Source: Ruminococcus sp. HUN007
GTDB lineage: Bacteria > Bacillota > Clostridia > Oscillospirales > Ruminococcaceae
Direction of reading: 5' to 3'
Assembly: GCF_000712055.1 (NCBI RefSeq)
Contig: NZ_JOOA01000002.1
Coordinates: 3,136,001 to 3,200,000, forward strand
DNA: 64,000 nt
In this document: positions 53,189 through 63,986 of the stretch, piece by piece
Layout of the letters: each line of letters begins with the position of its first letter
Position numbering within the stretch: the first letter of the stretch is position 1
Notes under the pieces: generated by a model
What the model was told of the DNA's origin: nothing
What the model saw: the letters and a program-made list of their open reading frames with translations, nothing else
Databases searched by the model: none
Made by a program: the position numbers and the translations under genes

Positions 53189-54600
53189 GCAAAGCAAATA
53201 AAGCTAAAGATCTTTCGATAAATACACTATTGTTTACTATTAGTAATTTTGGAACGAAGATTATTTCGTTTTTGCTTGTTCCTCTATACACATATGTTTT
53301 AAGTACTAAGGATTATGGAAAACTTGATTTGGTTACAACAACAGTTCAATTATTGGTTCCTATTCTTACTCTAAATATTCAAGATGCAGTTTTAAGATAT
53401 TGTTTAGATAAAGAATACAATCCGTTACAAGTTGTAAAAACGGGATTGCGTGTAGCTGTTGTTTCATCAGTAATACTTGGTTTAGGATTATTACTTGTTT
53501 ATAGTTTACCAGTTTTTAAACTGAGTATTATGTATAGTGTTTATTTGTATTTCTTGTTTATAGCAAATGTATTCAATAATACCTTATCGATGTACTTAAA
53601 AGCTGTTAATAAAGTGAAGTTGCTTGTTGTATGCGGATTACTGAATACATTACTTACCTGTTCCTTAAATATCATACTTTTGCTTGTTATTAAACTAGGG
53701 GTATTAGGATATTTGATTGCCAATATAAGCGGAACGATGTTTTCGATTATATTAATGATGCTTGGAAGCGGATTGTTAAAAGAGAAAACGGATCAAATCC
53801 CTAAAGGCTTATTCAAATCAATGAGCCTTTATAGCTTACCATTAGTAGCTAATTCGGTTGCCTGGTGGCTTAATAATGCCAGTGATCGTTACATCCTTGC
53901 ATTTTTTTGTGGAGCAGCTGTTAATGGTATCTATGCAGTTGCATATAAAATTCCTACGATTCTTTCGACTGTACAAAGTGTATTTTATAATGCTTGGTCG
54001 ATTTCTGCTATTACAGAATTTGATGAAGATGACACAGATGGCTTTATTGGTAATGTATACATGACTTACAGCTGTGTATCTCTTGTTGGTTGTTCTATAC
54101 TTCTTATTTTTAATATGTTTTTAGCTAGAATACTTTATGCTAAAGAATTTTTTGCCGCTTGGCAATTTGTTCCTCCTCTTTTGGTTGGTACAGTATTCAA
54201 TGGTATCGCATTATTTGAGGGATGTATTTTTACAGCAGTTAAGAATACAAAATCAGTTTCAATAACAACTATTTTAGGCGCGATTGTTAATACGATTTGT
54301 AATTTCGCTTTAATACCTTTTATTGGTGCATTGGGTGCATCTATTGCTACAATGGTTGGTTATATAGCCATATGGATTATTAGAACAGTACAGATGAATA
54401 AGATCATTAAGATTAAAGCACAGTGGAATGCTCAGATTATGGGGATGATAATGCTTATTTTTCAGTGCGTCATAGCATTGGTATTTAAACAGTTTTACTG
54501 GCAGTTACCGATTGCTATATTAGTTGTAATAAGTCATAAGAGTTACCTTGAAAAAGTGTTTGCTATCGTAAAAAGAAAGATGATAAAGGAGAAGTTATGA
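53185..54600 (+). CDS. polysaccharide repeat-unit flippase (Wzx-like)
   Basis: Polytopic protein of 471 residues with about 12-14 membrane segments. The start NTLLFTISNFGTKIISFLLVPLYTYVLSTKDYGKLDLVTT is the classical signature of oligosaccharide flippases in the MOP superfamily. It moves the lipid-linked repeat unit to the outer face for the EpsG-like polymerase. Starts on ATGA of the preceding micro-frame; two bases from the next gene. Confidence 0.92.
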   Translation: MSKANKAKDLSINTLLFTISNFGTKIISFLLVPLYTYVLSTKDYGKLDLVTTTVQLLVPILTLNIQDAVLRYCLDKEYNPLQVVKTGLRVAVVSSVILGLGLLLVYSLPVFKLSIMYSVYLYFLFIANVFNNTLSMYLKAVNKVKLLVVCGLLNTLLTCSLNIILLLVIKLGVLGYLIANISGTMFSIILMMLGSGLLKEKTDQIPKGLFKSMSLYSLPLVANSVAWWLNNASDRYILAFFCGAAVNGIYAVAYKIPTILSTVQSVFYNAWSISAITEFDEDDTDGFIGNVYMTYSCVSLVGCSILLIFNMFLARILYAKEFFAAWQFVPPLLVGTVFNGIALFEGCIFTAVKNTKSVSITTILGAIVNTICNFALIPFIGALGASIATMVGYIAIWIIRTVQMNKIIKIKAQWNAQIMGMIMLIFQCVIALVFKQFYWQLPIAILVVISHKSYLEKVFAIVKRKMIKEKL

Positions 54601-54601
54601 T

Positions 54602-55720
54602 ATGAAAAAGATAATGTTAGTCTTTGGAACACGTCCAGAAGCAATAAAAATGTGTCCGTTAGTAAATGAGTTAAAAACACGTAAAGGTTTGAAAACGATA
54701 GTTTGTGTAACTGCTCAGCATCGTCAGATGCTTGATCAGGTTCTTACGACATTTAATGTTGTTCCTGATTATGATTTAAATGTTATGAAAGACAGACAAA
54801 CTCTTTTTGATATAACTACTAATATTTTAAATGGAATAAAGGAAGTACTTGAGAAAGAAAAGCCAGATGTTGTTTTAGTTCACGGTGATACTTCTACTAC
54901 ATTTGTTACTTCTCTTGCATGTTTTTATCTTCAGATTCCTGTAGGACATGTAGAAGCAGGACTAAGAACATATAATATATATTCACCATATCCTGAGGAA
55001 TTCAATCGTCAGGCTGTCGGAATCATAAGTCAGTATAATTTTGCACCAACTAAGCTGGCCTCTGAGCACCTGATTTCAGAAGGTAAGAATCCTGATAGTA
55101 TTTATATTACAGGTAATACTGTAATTGATGCAATGCAGCATACAGTTAAAGAGAACTATTCGCATCCTGAACTTGATTGGGTTGGAGATAGTAAACTAAT
55201 TTTTATAACAGCTCATCGTCGTGAAAACCTTGGTGAGCCAATGCATCATATGTTCAGAGCAATAAGAAGAGTATTAGACGAACATCCTGACTGTAAGGCA
55301 ATATATCCAATACATATGAACCCTGTTGTTAGAGATGCTGCAGAACAGGAACTTGGCGGATGTGACCGAATTCATATCATAGAGCCTATCGAAGTATTTG
55401 ATTGCCATAATTTTGAAGCAAGAAGCTTCTTATGTTTAACCGATTCAGGCGGAATACAGGAAGAATGCCCTTCATACGGTGTTCCGGTTTTAGTAATGAG
55501 AGATACAACGGAAAGGCCAGAAGGTGTTGATGCTGGTACTCTTCGTTTAGTAGGTACAGACGAAGAAGTTATTTACGAAGCATTTAAAGAATTGCTTGAG
55601 AATGAAGAAGAATATAAAAAGATGTCGCAGGCTTGTAATCCATACGGTGACGGACGTGCTTGTGAACGTATAGCAGATATTCTAGAAGGTAAAAGCTATA
55701 GTCCTTGGGTTGCAAAATAA
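54602..55720 (+). CDS. wecB: UDP-N-acetylglucosamine 2-epimerase (non-hydrolysing)
   Basis: Cytosolic enzyme of 372 residues that interconverts UDP-GlcNAc and UDP-ManNAc. Motifs are KIMLVFGTRPEAIKMCPLV, CVTAQHRQMLDQVL, VLVHGDTSTTFV, GHVEAGLRTYNIYSPYPEEFNRQ, ITAHRRENLGEP and LTDSGGIQEECPSYG. Normal family length. Supplies a ManNAc-type precursor for the polysaccharide. ATG 54602 one base after the flippase stop. Confidence 0.95.
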   Translation: MKKIMLVFGTRPEAIKMCPLVNELKTRKGLKTIVCVTAQHRQMLDQVLTTFNVVPDYDLNVMKDRQTLFDITTNILNGIKEVLEKEKPDVVLVHGDTSTTFVTSLACFYLQIPVGHVEAGLRTYNIYSPYPEEFNRQAVGIISQYNFAPTKLASEHLISEGKNPDSIYITGNTVIDAMQHTVKENYSHPELDWVGDSKLIFITAHRRENLGEPMHHMFRAIRRVLDEHPDCKAIYPIHMNPVVRDAAEQELGGCDRIHIIEPIEVFDCHNFEARSFLCLTDSGGIQEECPSYGVPVLVMRDTTERPEGVDAGTLRLVGTDEEVIYEAFKELLENEEEYKKMSQACNPYGDGRACERIADILEGKSYSPWVAK

Positions 55721-55756
55721 TTATTTTTAAATATCTTGATCGGAGGAAATATTAGA

Positions 55757-56995
55757 ATGAAAATTGCAGTAGCAGGAACAGGTTATGTAGGACTTTCAAT
55801 AGCGACTTTGTTTGCTCAACACAATACTGTAACGGCTGTCGATATTATTCCTGAGAAAGTTGAGCTTATTAATAAAAAGAAATCGCCTATTCAGGATGAT
55901 TACATAGAAAAGTATCTAGCTGAAAAAAATCTTGATCTTACAGCAACACTTGATGCGGAGTCAGCATATAAGGATGCCGATTTTGTAGTTATTGCAGCTC
56001 CGACTAATTATGACAGTCAGAAAAATTTTTTTGATACAAGTGCAGTTGAAGCTGTAATTAATCTTGTAATGAAGTATAATCCAAATGCAATTATGGTAAT
56101 TAAGTCAACCGTTCCTGTTGGTTATACTAAGTCTATTCGTGAAAAGACGGGTAGCAAAAATATTATATTTAGTCCGGAATTTCTTCGTGAAAGTAAGGCG
56201 CTTTATGATAATCTGTATCCTTCAAGAATTATTGTAGGAACTGATATGGATGACGAGCGTTTAGTAAAAGCTGCTCATACGTTTGCAAAGTTACTTCAGC
56301 TCGGTGCAATTAAAGAAGATATTGACACACTCTTTATGGGATTTACTGAAGCAGAAGCAGTAAAGCTTTTTGCCAATACATATCTTGCACTTAGAGTTTC
56401 GTACTTCAATGAACTTGATACGTATGCAGAAATGAAAGGTCTTGATACTCAGGCAATTATCAACGGTGTATGTCTTGATCCAAGAATAGGTTCACACTAC
56501 AACAATCCTTCATTCGGTTATGGTGGATATTGTCTTCCTAAAGATACAAAGCAGCTTCTTGCTAACTATGCTGATGTACCACAGAATATGATGTCTGCTA
56601 TAGTAGAATCAAATCGTACAAGAAAAGATTTCATCGCTGATAGAGTTTTACAGCTTGCTGGTTACTATGCATATGAAGAAAATATTGATTATGATCAGAG
56701 CAAGGAAAAAGAAGTTATCATTGGCGTTTACAGACTGACAATGAAATCAAACAGTGATAATTTCCGTCAGAGTTCTATCCAAGGTGTTATGAAAAGAATA
56801 AAAGCTAAAGGTGCTAATGTTATCATTTACGAACCAACGCTTAAAGACGGTGAAACTTTCTTCGGAAGCCTTGTTGTAAATGACCTTGAAAAGTTCAAGG
56901 CTATATCTGATGCTATTATTGCTAACAGATATGAGGTTTGTTTAGATGATGTAAAATCGAAGGTTTATACAAGGGATTTATTTAGAAGAGATTGA
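55757..56995 (+). CDS. ugd: UDP-glucose 6-dehydrogenase
   Basis: Cytosolic NAD-dependent enzyme of 412 residues that makes UDP-glucuronate. [21 protein letters not shown] is the Rossmann NAD site, [11 protein letters not shown] and [24 protein letters not shown] are the central parts, and [14 protein letters not shown] has the catalytic Cys. The motifs fit UDP-glucose dehydrogenase better than UDP-ManNAc dehydrogenase, though the adjacent epimerase leaves that open. ATG 55757 follows CGGAGGAAA. Acidic sugar in the polymer is implied. Confidence 0.9.
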   Translation: MKIAVAGTGYVGLSIATLFAQHNTVTAVDIIPEKVELINKKKSPIQDDYIEKYLAEKNLDLTATLDAESAYKDADFVVIAAPTNYDSQKNFFDTSAVEAVINLVMKYNPNAIMVIKSTVPVGYTKSIREKTGSKNIIFSPEFLRESKALYDNLYPSRIIVGTDMDDERLVKAAHTFAKLLQLGAIKEDIDTLFMGFTEAEAVKLFANTYLALRVSYFNELDTYAEMKGLDTQAIINGVCLDPRIGSHYNNPSFGYGGYCLPKDTKQLLANYADVPQNMMSAIVESNRTRKDFIADRVLQLAGYYAYEENIDYDQSKEKEVIIGVYRLTMKSNSDNFRQSSIQGVMKRIKAKGANVIIYEPTLKDGETFFGSLVVNDLEKFKAISDAIIANRYEVCLDDVKSKVYTRDLFRRD

Positions 56996-57009
56996 TTAAG
57001 TGAAATCTC

Positions 57010-57162
57010 AACGGTCGTGGTGTTGGCTATGCCAACAGTATGGATGAAATCCAGAGTGTTAATTTGCTTCAACTTATCATTGATTGTATTCCTCGTGTCA
57101 TGGGTTATGACACTGATAATACGAGAAAAACGATAATTAGAAATTATTATGAATTGAATTAA
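57010..57162 (+). pseudogene. possible gene remnant, unidentified
   Basis: Open frame of 50 codons without a start, reading NGRGVGYANSMDEIQSVNLL ... NYYELN and then a stop. Composition looks coding, and it lies between the sugar dehydrogenase and the FemAB-like gene. It could be the 3' end of a deleted gene. No family recognised; chance cannot be excluded. Confidence 0.35.
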
Positions 57163-57207
57163 TGATTTTGTAGCAAAAAATTATTATCAATTTGATGAGG
57201 TTAAAAG

Positions 57208-58044
57208 ATGAGCATTAATGAGTGGAAATATTATAATCACGCCGCGTTACCAACAACACCACCACATGTGCTGCCAGATTTATCAGCTGTAAAGGATAAA
57301 AGCGTATTCAACTATAGATTTTTTAATGGTAAAACTGCTTTTCTAGCTAGATGGACGGAGGATTGGGATTGTGGGAAAGAAACGGAATGGTGGTATATAA
57401 TAAAAGATTCTCCGTTTGATATTACAAAGCTAAAAGCTAAACGGAGATATGAGATTAATAAAGGTTTACGCAATTTTGATGTAAAAATAATAAATCCATC
57501 AGAATATAGGGATGAGATATATCTAGTCACAGAAGAAGCGTATAGTGCATGGCCAGAAAAATATCGGCCTAAAGTATGCAAAGAAAACATTAATAAATCA
57601 ATTGAGTCGTGGAAAAAATCTATTCTTTTTGGTGGATTTGAAAAAGAAACCGGAGCACTTGCTTCGTATGCAGTGTTAACAGAATACGATTCTTATGTTG
57701 AATTCAGTGTTCTTAGAGCTATACCTCGAACGGAAAGAAATGGAATTAATGCTGCAATGGTTGCTGGAATATTAGAATACTTTAATGACAAACTGGAGCA
57801 AGGCATATATATAAATGATGGTTCAAGATCGATTTTTCATGAAACGGCTTTTCAGGATTATTTAGAAAAGTATTTTGAATTTAGAAAATCATATTGTAAA
57901 TTGAAAATAGCTTATAAAGGAAGCATGGGTATTATTATAAAGTTTCTGTATCCATTTCGTGAAAAAATCAAAAAGGAAACAGCAATCGGAAGCAAAATAT
58001 TCGCTTTGTTAAAGATGGAAGAAATTCGAAGGAAATGTTTGTAG
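57208..58044 (+). CDS. FemAB/GNAT-like acyl transferase protein
   Basis: Protein of 278 residues. WWYIIKDSPFDITKLKAKRRYEINKGLRNFDVKII followed by VTEEAYSAWPEKY, ALASYAVLTEYDSYVEFSVLRAIP and GINAAMVAGILEYF has the look of a FemAB-type or GNAT-fold transferase that modifies wall or polysaccharide amino groups. No signal peptide. It closes the polysaccharide locus. Family assignment is by pattern only. Confidence 0.65.
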   Translation: MSINEWKYYNHAALPTTPPHVLPDLSAVKDKSVFNYRFFNGKTAFLARWTEDWDCGKETEWWYIIKDSPFDITKLKAKRRYEINKGLRNFDVKIINPSEYRDEIYLVTEEAYSAWPEKYRPKVCKENINKSIESWKKSILFGGFEKETGALASYAVLTEYDSYVEFSVLRAIPRTERNGINAAMVAGILEYFNDKLEQGIYINDGSRSIFHETAFQDYLEKYFEFRKSYCKLKIAYKGSMGIIIKFLYPFREKIKKETAIGSKIFALLKMEEIRRKCL

Positions 58045-58252
58045 TTTAGAGAATAATTGGATTGTTTTGAGCAGAGTACATTGTTCCTTTGTGATATAGA
58101 GGAATCAGTACTATTCTATAATTGTTACAAAAGGCGAATACATAAAGCACATATTGTAATATTGGGGGAACATAGAAATACGATGATTATTGTATTTTTT
58201 GATATATAACCTCAAAATATGTTTGTTCATTAGGTAAGGAGATCATTTTAAA

Positions 58253-60877
58253 ATGCAGTGGATGGGATTAAATGATTTACGCGAAAAATACTTAACATTT
58301 TTCGAAAGCAAGATGCATACAAGAATGGCAAGTGCGCCGCTGATACCACAGGGTGACAACAGCCTTCTTCTCATAAATTCAGGCATGGCACCTCTCAAGA
58401 AGTTCTTCCTCGGACAGGCAGTTCCTCCGAACAAGAGAGTCACAACATGCCAGAAGTGTATCAGAACACCTGATATCGAAAGTGTAGGCAAGACTTCAAG
58501 ACACGGCACATACTTCGAAATGCTCGGTAACTTCTCATTCGGCGACTACTTCAAGAACGAAGCTATCGAATGGGCATGGGAGTTCCTTACAAAGGTTCTC
58601 GAGATTCCTGCTGAAAAGCTCTGGATCACAGTTTTCGAAAGCGATGACGAAGCAGAACTGATCTGGATGAACAAGATCGGCATCCCGAAGGAAAAGATAG
58701 TTCGTCTCGGTAAGAAGGATAACTTCTGGGAACACGGCTCAGGGCCTTGCGGTCCGTGCTCCGAGATCCACTTCGACCGCGGTGAGGCTTACGGTCCGTT
58801 TGAAAACTTCGAGCAGGCAAGTGACGCTGACAGAATAATCGAGATCTGGAACCTCGTTTTCAGCCAGTTCGATTCAGACGGCAACAGCCACTACGAAGAA
58901 ATGAAGAACAAGAACATCGACACAGGTATGGGCCTTGAAAGACTTGCATGCGTAATGCAGGGCGTTGACAATATCTTTGAAGTTGATACAGTTCAGAATA
59001 TCATGAAGCACATCTGCAAAATCGCAGGCGTTGAATACCATACAAACAGCAAGTCTGACGTTTCACTCCGTGTTATTACTGACCACATCAGAAGTACAAC
59101 ATTTATGGTCGGCGACGGCGTAATGCCATCAAACGAAGGACGCGGCTACGTTCTCAGAAGACTTCTCCGCCGTGCTGCGCGTCACGGAAGACTTCTCGGA
59201 ATCAAGGACACATTCCTTTACAAGGTATGTGAAACAGTAATTCAGGAAAATGAAAAGGCTTATCCGGAACTCCGTGAAAAGGCTGAATACATCAAGAAGA
59301 TCATTCAGGTTGAGGAAGAAAACTTCGCAAAGACAGTTGACAATGGCCTTGAACTTCTCAACAAATTCATCGAAGAATCAAAGAACGGTATCCTTTCCGG
59401 TGAAGATGCATTCAAGCTCAGCGATACTTACGGATTCCCGATCGACCTTACTCTTGAAATAGCAGAGGAAAAGGGCCTTAAGATCGACATGGACAGATAT
59501 AAGGAACTCGTTCTCGAACAGAGAAACAAGGCAAAGGCTGACCATGCAGCAAAGGCAAGCTCATCATGGGCTGACAACAGCATCAAGATCTCTGTTTCAA
59601 AGACAGTATTCACAGGATACACAGAAACAGAAAACGATTCTGAAGTGCTTGCAGTCTTTGACGGCACAGAAGAAAAGGAAAGTGCTTCTGAAGGTGAAAG
59701 CGTTGTTATCGTTCTCGACAGAACTCCTTTCTACGCAGAAAGCGGCGGTCAGGTAAGCGATACAGGTATCATCTCAGGCAACGCAGTTATTTCAGTTGAT
59801 TCAGTAATGAAGACAGAAGACGGTCACTTCCTCCACATCGGTACTGTTGACCGCGGCACTGTAAAGAAGGGCGACAAGGTAAAGGCATCCATCGATGTGA
59901 CAAGAAGACAGGCTACAATGAAGAACCATACTTCAGCTCACCTTCTCCAGGCTGCTCTCCGTGAAGTTCTCGGTGAACACGTTCACCAGGCTGGTCAGCT
60001 CGTAAGTCCTGAAAGATGCCGTTTCGACTTCTCACACTTCAGCGCAATGACACCTGAGGAAATAGCAAAGGTAGAAAACAGAGTAAATGAGATCATCCTC
60101 TCATCCATTCCTGTTGAAACAAAGGAACTTCCTATCGAGGAAGCAAGAAAGCTCGGTGCTATGGCTCTCTTCGGTGAAAAGTACGGCGACGTTGTACGTG
60201 TAGTAAAGGCCGGCGATTTCTCAGTTGAATTCTGCGGCGGTACTCACGTTGACAATACATCAAAGATCGGTCTTTTCAAGATCATCTCAGAAAACTCAGT
60301 AGCATCAGGTGTAAGACGTATCGAAGCTGTAACAGGCTCAGGCGTTCTCGCACTCCTCAACGAAAACATTGCAGTTATCAATGAAGCTGCTGCTATCCTC
60401 AAGGCTCCTAATGCTTCTGAACTCACAGCAAAGTGCACTCAGATCATGAACGAGTACAAGGCACTTGAAAAGGAACTTCAGGCTGCCGGAGAAGAAAATG
60501 CTATGATGAAGCTCAGTGCTTTTGCAGACAGTGCTTATGACTTTAACGGCGTAAGCGTTATCGCAGCAAGAGTTGACGGCGTTAAGAACGACGTTCTCAG
60601 AACAATGGGTGACAAGCTCCGCGACAAGGATGCAAATGTTATCTCCGTTCTCGCATGCGTAAATGACGGCAAGGGCGTATTCTCAGTATCATGCGGCAAG
60701 GACGCAGTTGCAAAGGGCGCTCACGCAGGCAAGATCGCAGGTGCGATTGCTGGTCTTACAGGCGGTAAGGGCGGCGGACGTCCTGACAGCGCTATGGCTG
60801 GTATCGGCGATATTGCAAAGACTGATGAAGCGATGGCAGAATTGGAGAAAGTAGTTCAGAAATTGCTTTTTCACTAA
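58253..60877 (+). CDS. alaS: alanyl-tRNA synthetase
   Basis: Essential cytosolic class II synthetase of 874 residues, full length. LREKYLTFFESKMHTRMASAPLIP starts the catalytic core, with RHGTYFEMLGNFSFGDYFK and GMGLERLACVMQG. The editing domain has the zinc ligands in HTSAHLLQAAL and CGGTHVD. The C-terminal DHHA1 part ends with glycine-rich GAIAGLTGGKGGGRPDSAMAG. ATG 58253 follows AAGGAGA. Codon use is of the high-expression type, sharply different from the AT-rich locus before it. No T-box was seen in the 208 bases upstream. Confidence 0.98.
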   Translation: MQWMGLNDLREKYLTFFESKMHTRMASAPLIPQGDNSLLLINSGMAPLKKFFLGQAVPPNKRVTTCQKCIRTPDIESVGKTSRHGTYFEMLGNFSFGDYFKNEAIEWAWEFLTKVLEIPAEKLWITVFESDDEAELIWMNKIGIPKEKIVRLGKKDNFWEHGSGPCGPCSEIHFDRGEAYGPFENFEQASDADRIIEIWNLVFSQFDSDGNSHYEEMKNKNIDTGMGLERLACVMQGVDNIFEVDTVQNIMKHICKIAGVEYHTNSKSDVSLRVITDHIRSTTFMVGDGVMPSNEGRGYVLRRLLRRAARHGRLLGIKDTFLYKVCETVIQENEKAYPELREKAEYIKKIIQVEEENFAKTVDNGLELLNKFIEESKNGILSGEDAFKLSDTYGFPIDLTLEIAEEKGLKIDMDRYKELVLEQRNKAKADHAAKASSSWADNSIKISVSKTVFTGYTETENDSEVLAVFDGTEEKESASEGESVVIVLDRTPFYAESGGQVSDTGIISGNAVISVDSVMKTEDGHFLHIGTVDRGTVKKGDKVKASIDVTRRQATMKNHTSAHLLQAALREVLGEHVHQAGQLVSPERCRFDFSHFSAMTPEEIAKVENRVNEIILSSIPVETKELPIEEARKLGAMALFGEKYGDVVRVVKAGDFSVEFCGGTHVDNTSKIGLFKIISENSVASGVRRIEAVTGSGVLALLNENIAVINEAAAILKAPNASELTAKCTQIMNEYKALEKELQAAGEENAMMKLSAFADSAYDFNGVSVIAARVDGVKNDVLRTMGDKLRDKDANVISVLACVNDGKGVFSVSCGKDAVAKGAHAGKIAGAIAGLTGGKGGGRPDSAMAGIGDIAKTDEAMAELEKVVQKLLFH

Positions 60878-61090
60878 CATGGTTAATTTATCTATAAGTT
60901 GCTTTAGAGGGGTATAAAGGAATAATTCAGTAATCTATAACATAAACAGAGTAGATATTATAGCACTATCAACAACTTAAGAATCCAATATAAAGTCATG
61001 GAGTAATGCACAAAATCATTTTTTTAAGTTTGTACACAATACTGCTTGGCAAATGTAAAATAATGTAAAAATCGAAATTAGGTATCTATT

Positions 61091-61799
61091 TTGATACACT
61101 CTCTAATTTCGAGGTGCATATTCGTGCTTACACTTTTACTTGCGACTGTTATTACACAAACAATTCTTGAAGATTATGAAACTCTTGACGAAAGCAGATT
61201 CAGACCTGAATACTTTACACGCAGCAGAAAAATGCCTTTCTGTAAGTTACTTCGCTTTCTTCTTTCTATGTACAAGACATCAACTCAGGCAGCACTTAAT
61301 AAATTTCTACGTAAGGATGATATAACCATGAGTCAGCAGGCTTTGAGCAAAGCACGCAATAAATTTTGATCATACTCCATTCTGGAAACTGTTCATTGGA
61401 ATTCGTGCCTGGTTATCATGGACAGAGGTTACGCAAGTGAAGAACTGATAAAAGTGTTATCCAAGCAATCAACTTCAGGATTTCTGGATCACAATGTATC
61501 TTGCTAACATGGTTGCTATTGCAAGAAACGAGGCAAATACAGAAATCAAAGAATCACGTCAGAACAAAGAGAACAAATACGAGTACCAGGCAAATGTAAA
61601 TACCATCATTGGCTCTTTACGTGAAGAATTTGCAGAAGCTGTCTTCTCTTCTCCGCTCAAAAGAACGTTAAAAATAAATAGGATTATGAACGAAATCAAA
61701 CGTTCCGTTGTTTCTGTACGTCCTGATGACGGGAAGACGCCAATAAATAATAATTCAAGAAAGGTTAAATATCGTCACAACAAAAGATCCAATCTATAG
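61091..61799 (+). pseudogene. degenerate IS4-type transposase
   Basis: Pieces of one transposase. 61091-61369 holds the N-terminal region (LRFLLSMYKTSTQAALNKFLRKDDITMSQQALSKARNKF) and continues DHTPFWKLF after a one-base shift in a T4 run. A middle piece follows (LVIMDRGYASEELIKVL, with the DRGYAS catalytic Asp motif of IS4). 61494-61799 is the C-terminal region. Much of the centre is deleted and no clear inverted repeats were found. An old, inactive insertion between alaS and the next gene. Confidence 0.8.
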
Positions 61800-61868
61800 G
61801 GTTCTTAAGTTATTGATAGTGCATTACGTTTCTGAAAATGAAATAATCATAGACGAAAGAAGACTGTT

Positions 61869-63926
61869 ATGGAAGGAAAAATTGATAATAGGATTATACT
61901 TAGATTTAATAATGTATCATACACGGTGTCAGATATCGTTAATATTTATGCTGAGTGTGAAGATAGTATAAATGACAGTTTAGGCAATCTGAAAAGTATA
62001 TATGATTTTTTTAAACTAAAGCCTAAGAATGAATATCATTTATCAATTTATGAAGTGAAAGAAGAGCTTGCTAAAAGTATTGATTATTATTTAAGTGCTA
62101 TCATGGATAAGGATGCATTTCTAAAAGAAATAAGAAAGGCACTTAGAAAGTTTTTTTATTGGCAACCTATAGATAAATGTATTTATATATTGTTGAATGG
62201 ATTATGTGCAACTAATAATAATTATGATTCGAAGCCAATTTTTTCTGATGATAAATCCTTGTACGATCAGATTATTCTTCATAAGTTTTATATTTTTTTG
62301 ATTGATAGTTATGATGTTGATACTATGATTGCTAATGATAGGAAAACAACTCATAAAACTGCTATAGATTATGTTGAAGCTGTTAAACGGATATCAACGT
62401 TATATAAAGTAAGTGAAGAATTAGAGTGTGATATTGATAGCATTTTCACTGATATCTATAATAAGATTCAGACTTATAATCCTGAGAATATTTATGTTTG
62501 GGTAAATAGAATGTTTTCCTCTTGTTATGGAGAATCGGAAGAAAGAATAGAGCTTTACAGAGAATATAATAATGTGTTTCCAACGTTGTGGCATTTAACA
62601 TTAAAATTAATTACCTCAAGCGGTAAAAATGAATATATTTTAGATGCTGATACCAAAGACTATTATCAATTAATATTTGACTTGAATCAAGCAATCATTT
62701 TATTGGATGCAGATAATGATAACGACATTCGATTATTATTTCCAAATCAAGAAACAGATTATTTGGAAAGACTGATGAGTTATTCCGCTATTTATGATTT
62801 ACATCAATATGATATTGAAGGTGTTATTTATCTTTTAAAACGTATAATAATGGCGTTTCCTGATGAAATAAAGAAATATTATGGACATTCAGCAGAATGT
62901 GTTTATGAGACTATTGTTGAGTTAGTAAAACTTGCTCATCAAAGATTTATTAATAATGGCTTTTGTATTCTTATAAATGATGAAGTCTCAGAAAGACAAA
63001 GAATAATAATTGATAAAATGTGCGTAGGTAAGCCACTTAATGTTGAGTATATAACACCAATTCAATGGGATAAAGTGAACGATGATTCAGAATGGATTCT
63101 AAAAAAAGAGGATAAATATTATATTTTACCACCGGTATTATCAGCTTTAGGCATATATGATAATATAGGAAAAGCAGTAGGGTGGAAAGATTTTGGACCT
63201 CAATTGGAAACAGCTGTAAAAGAACTGTTTTCAGATAAAAAAGGAATTAGTGTATATAGTGGAAAATACGCATTTGAGAATAAGGTTTATGAAGCTGATG
63301 TGATAGTAGTTGGTATGGATTTTGCTTTACTAATAGAATGTAAAAGAAAAGGTATTTCACGTAAGGCCAGGGGCGGAGACAGAGAAAAAATAATAAAAGA
63401 TGTTGCTGAGACATTTTTCTCGAGTCAGAAGCAAGCTTATCACACTTATAGAGCTATTTTGGAAAATAGAAATAAATTAGCACTTTATAAAACTGAATGC
63501 AAAGATAGTGCAATTTTAAATAATTCATTAGAAAATGACGATTCAATCAATGTAGTTGATTTTTCGAATATAAAAAATATTATTCGAATTAGTTGTACTG
63601 CTTCAAATTTTTGGTGCGCTTCTGAAAATGTTGTTTTAAATAATATTGAAAGATTAATTGATATGAATTCTTTGAATATTGAGGATAATCAGTATATAGA
63701 GGAGTATTTAATTGAACGAAATTTAGCACTTGAAAAAGCAAGCGCATTAGGTCAAAATCCTAAAGCAGTCAAAAGAAATAGTTTATTCATTTCTTTTGAT
63801 AAATTGTATTCAATTGTTAATAAGTGCAATGATATTGATTTATTAAATACTATTTATGAATTAACTTTTATTCAGAGTAAAAAGTTGGATACACCTAATC
63901 ACTATTCTTTTTTTCAGAAATTTTAA
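61869..63926 (+). CDS. large protein with C-terminal PD-(D/E)XK-like nuclease motif
   Basis: Protein of 685 residues, AT-rich gene. The first 420 residues are helical and not recognised. At about residues 455-500, VYEADVIVVGMDFALLIECKRKGISRKARGG has the D...(E)xK pattern of PD-(D/E)XK or NERD-type nucleases. It lies beside an IS relic and an unrelated core gene, in a composition typical of acquired DNA. A restriction or defence role is possible but unproved. A further gene starts 60 bases downstream. Confidence 0.65.
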   Translation: MEGKIDNRIILRFNNVSYTVSDIVNIYAECEDSINDSLGNLKSIYDFFKLKPKNEYHLSIYEVKEELAKSIDYYLSAIMDKDAFLKEIRKALRKFFYWQPIDKCIYILLNGLCATNNNYDSKPIFSDDKSLYDQIILHKFYIFLIDSYDVDTMIANDRKTTHKTAIDYVEAVKRISTLYKVSEELECDIDSIFTDIYNKIQTYNPENIYVWVNRMFSSCYGESEERIELYREYNNVFPTLWHLTLKLITSSGKNEYILDADTKDYYQLIFDLNQAIILLDADNDNDIRLLFPNQETDYLERLMSYSAIYDLHQYDIEGVIYLLKRIIMAFPDEIKKYYGHSAECVYETIVELVKLAHQRFINNGFCILINDEVSERQRIIIDKMCVGKPLNVEYITPIQWDKVNDDSEWILKKEDKYYILPPVLSALGIYDNIGKAVGWKDFGPQLETAVKELFSDKKGISVYSGKYAFENKVYEADVIVVGMDFALLIECKRKGISRKARGGDREKIIKDVAETFFSSQKQAYHTYRAILENRNKLALYKTECKDSAILNNSLENDDSINVVDFSNIKNIIRISCTASNFWCASENVVLNNIERLIDMNSLNIEDNQYIEEYLIERNLALEKASALGQNPKAVKRNSLFISFDKLYSIVNKCNDIDLLNTIYELTFIQSKKLDTPNHYSFFQKF

Positions 63927-63986
63927 AAGGAAGGTTAAGGCGTTTTAATATCAAAAGCTGAATGTAAGTTGGAAAGGAGATTTAAA

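Noticed and set aside
58045..58252. T-box riboswitch ahead of alaS
   Set aside because: No AGGGTGGAACCGCG-like antiterminator box and no terminator hairpin were found.
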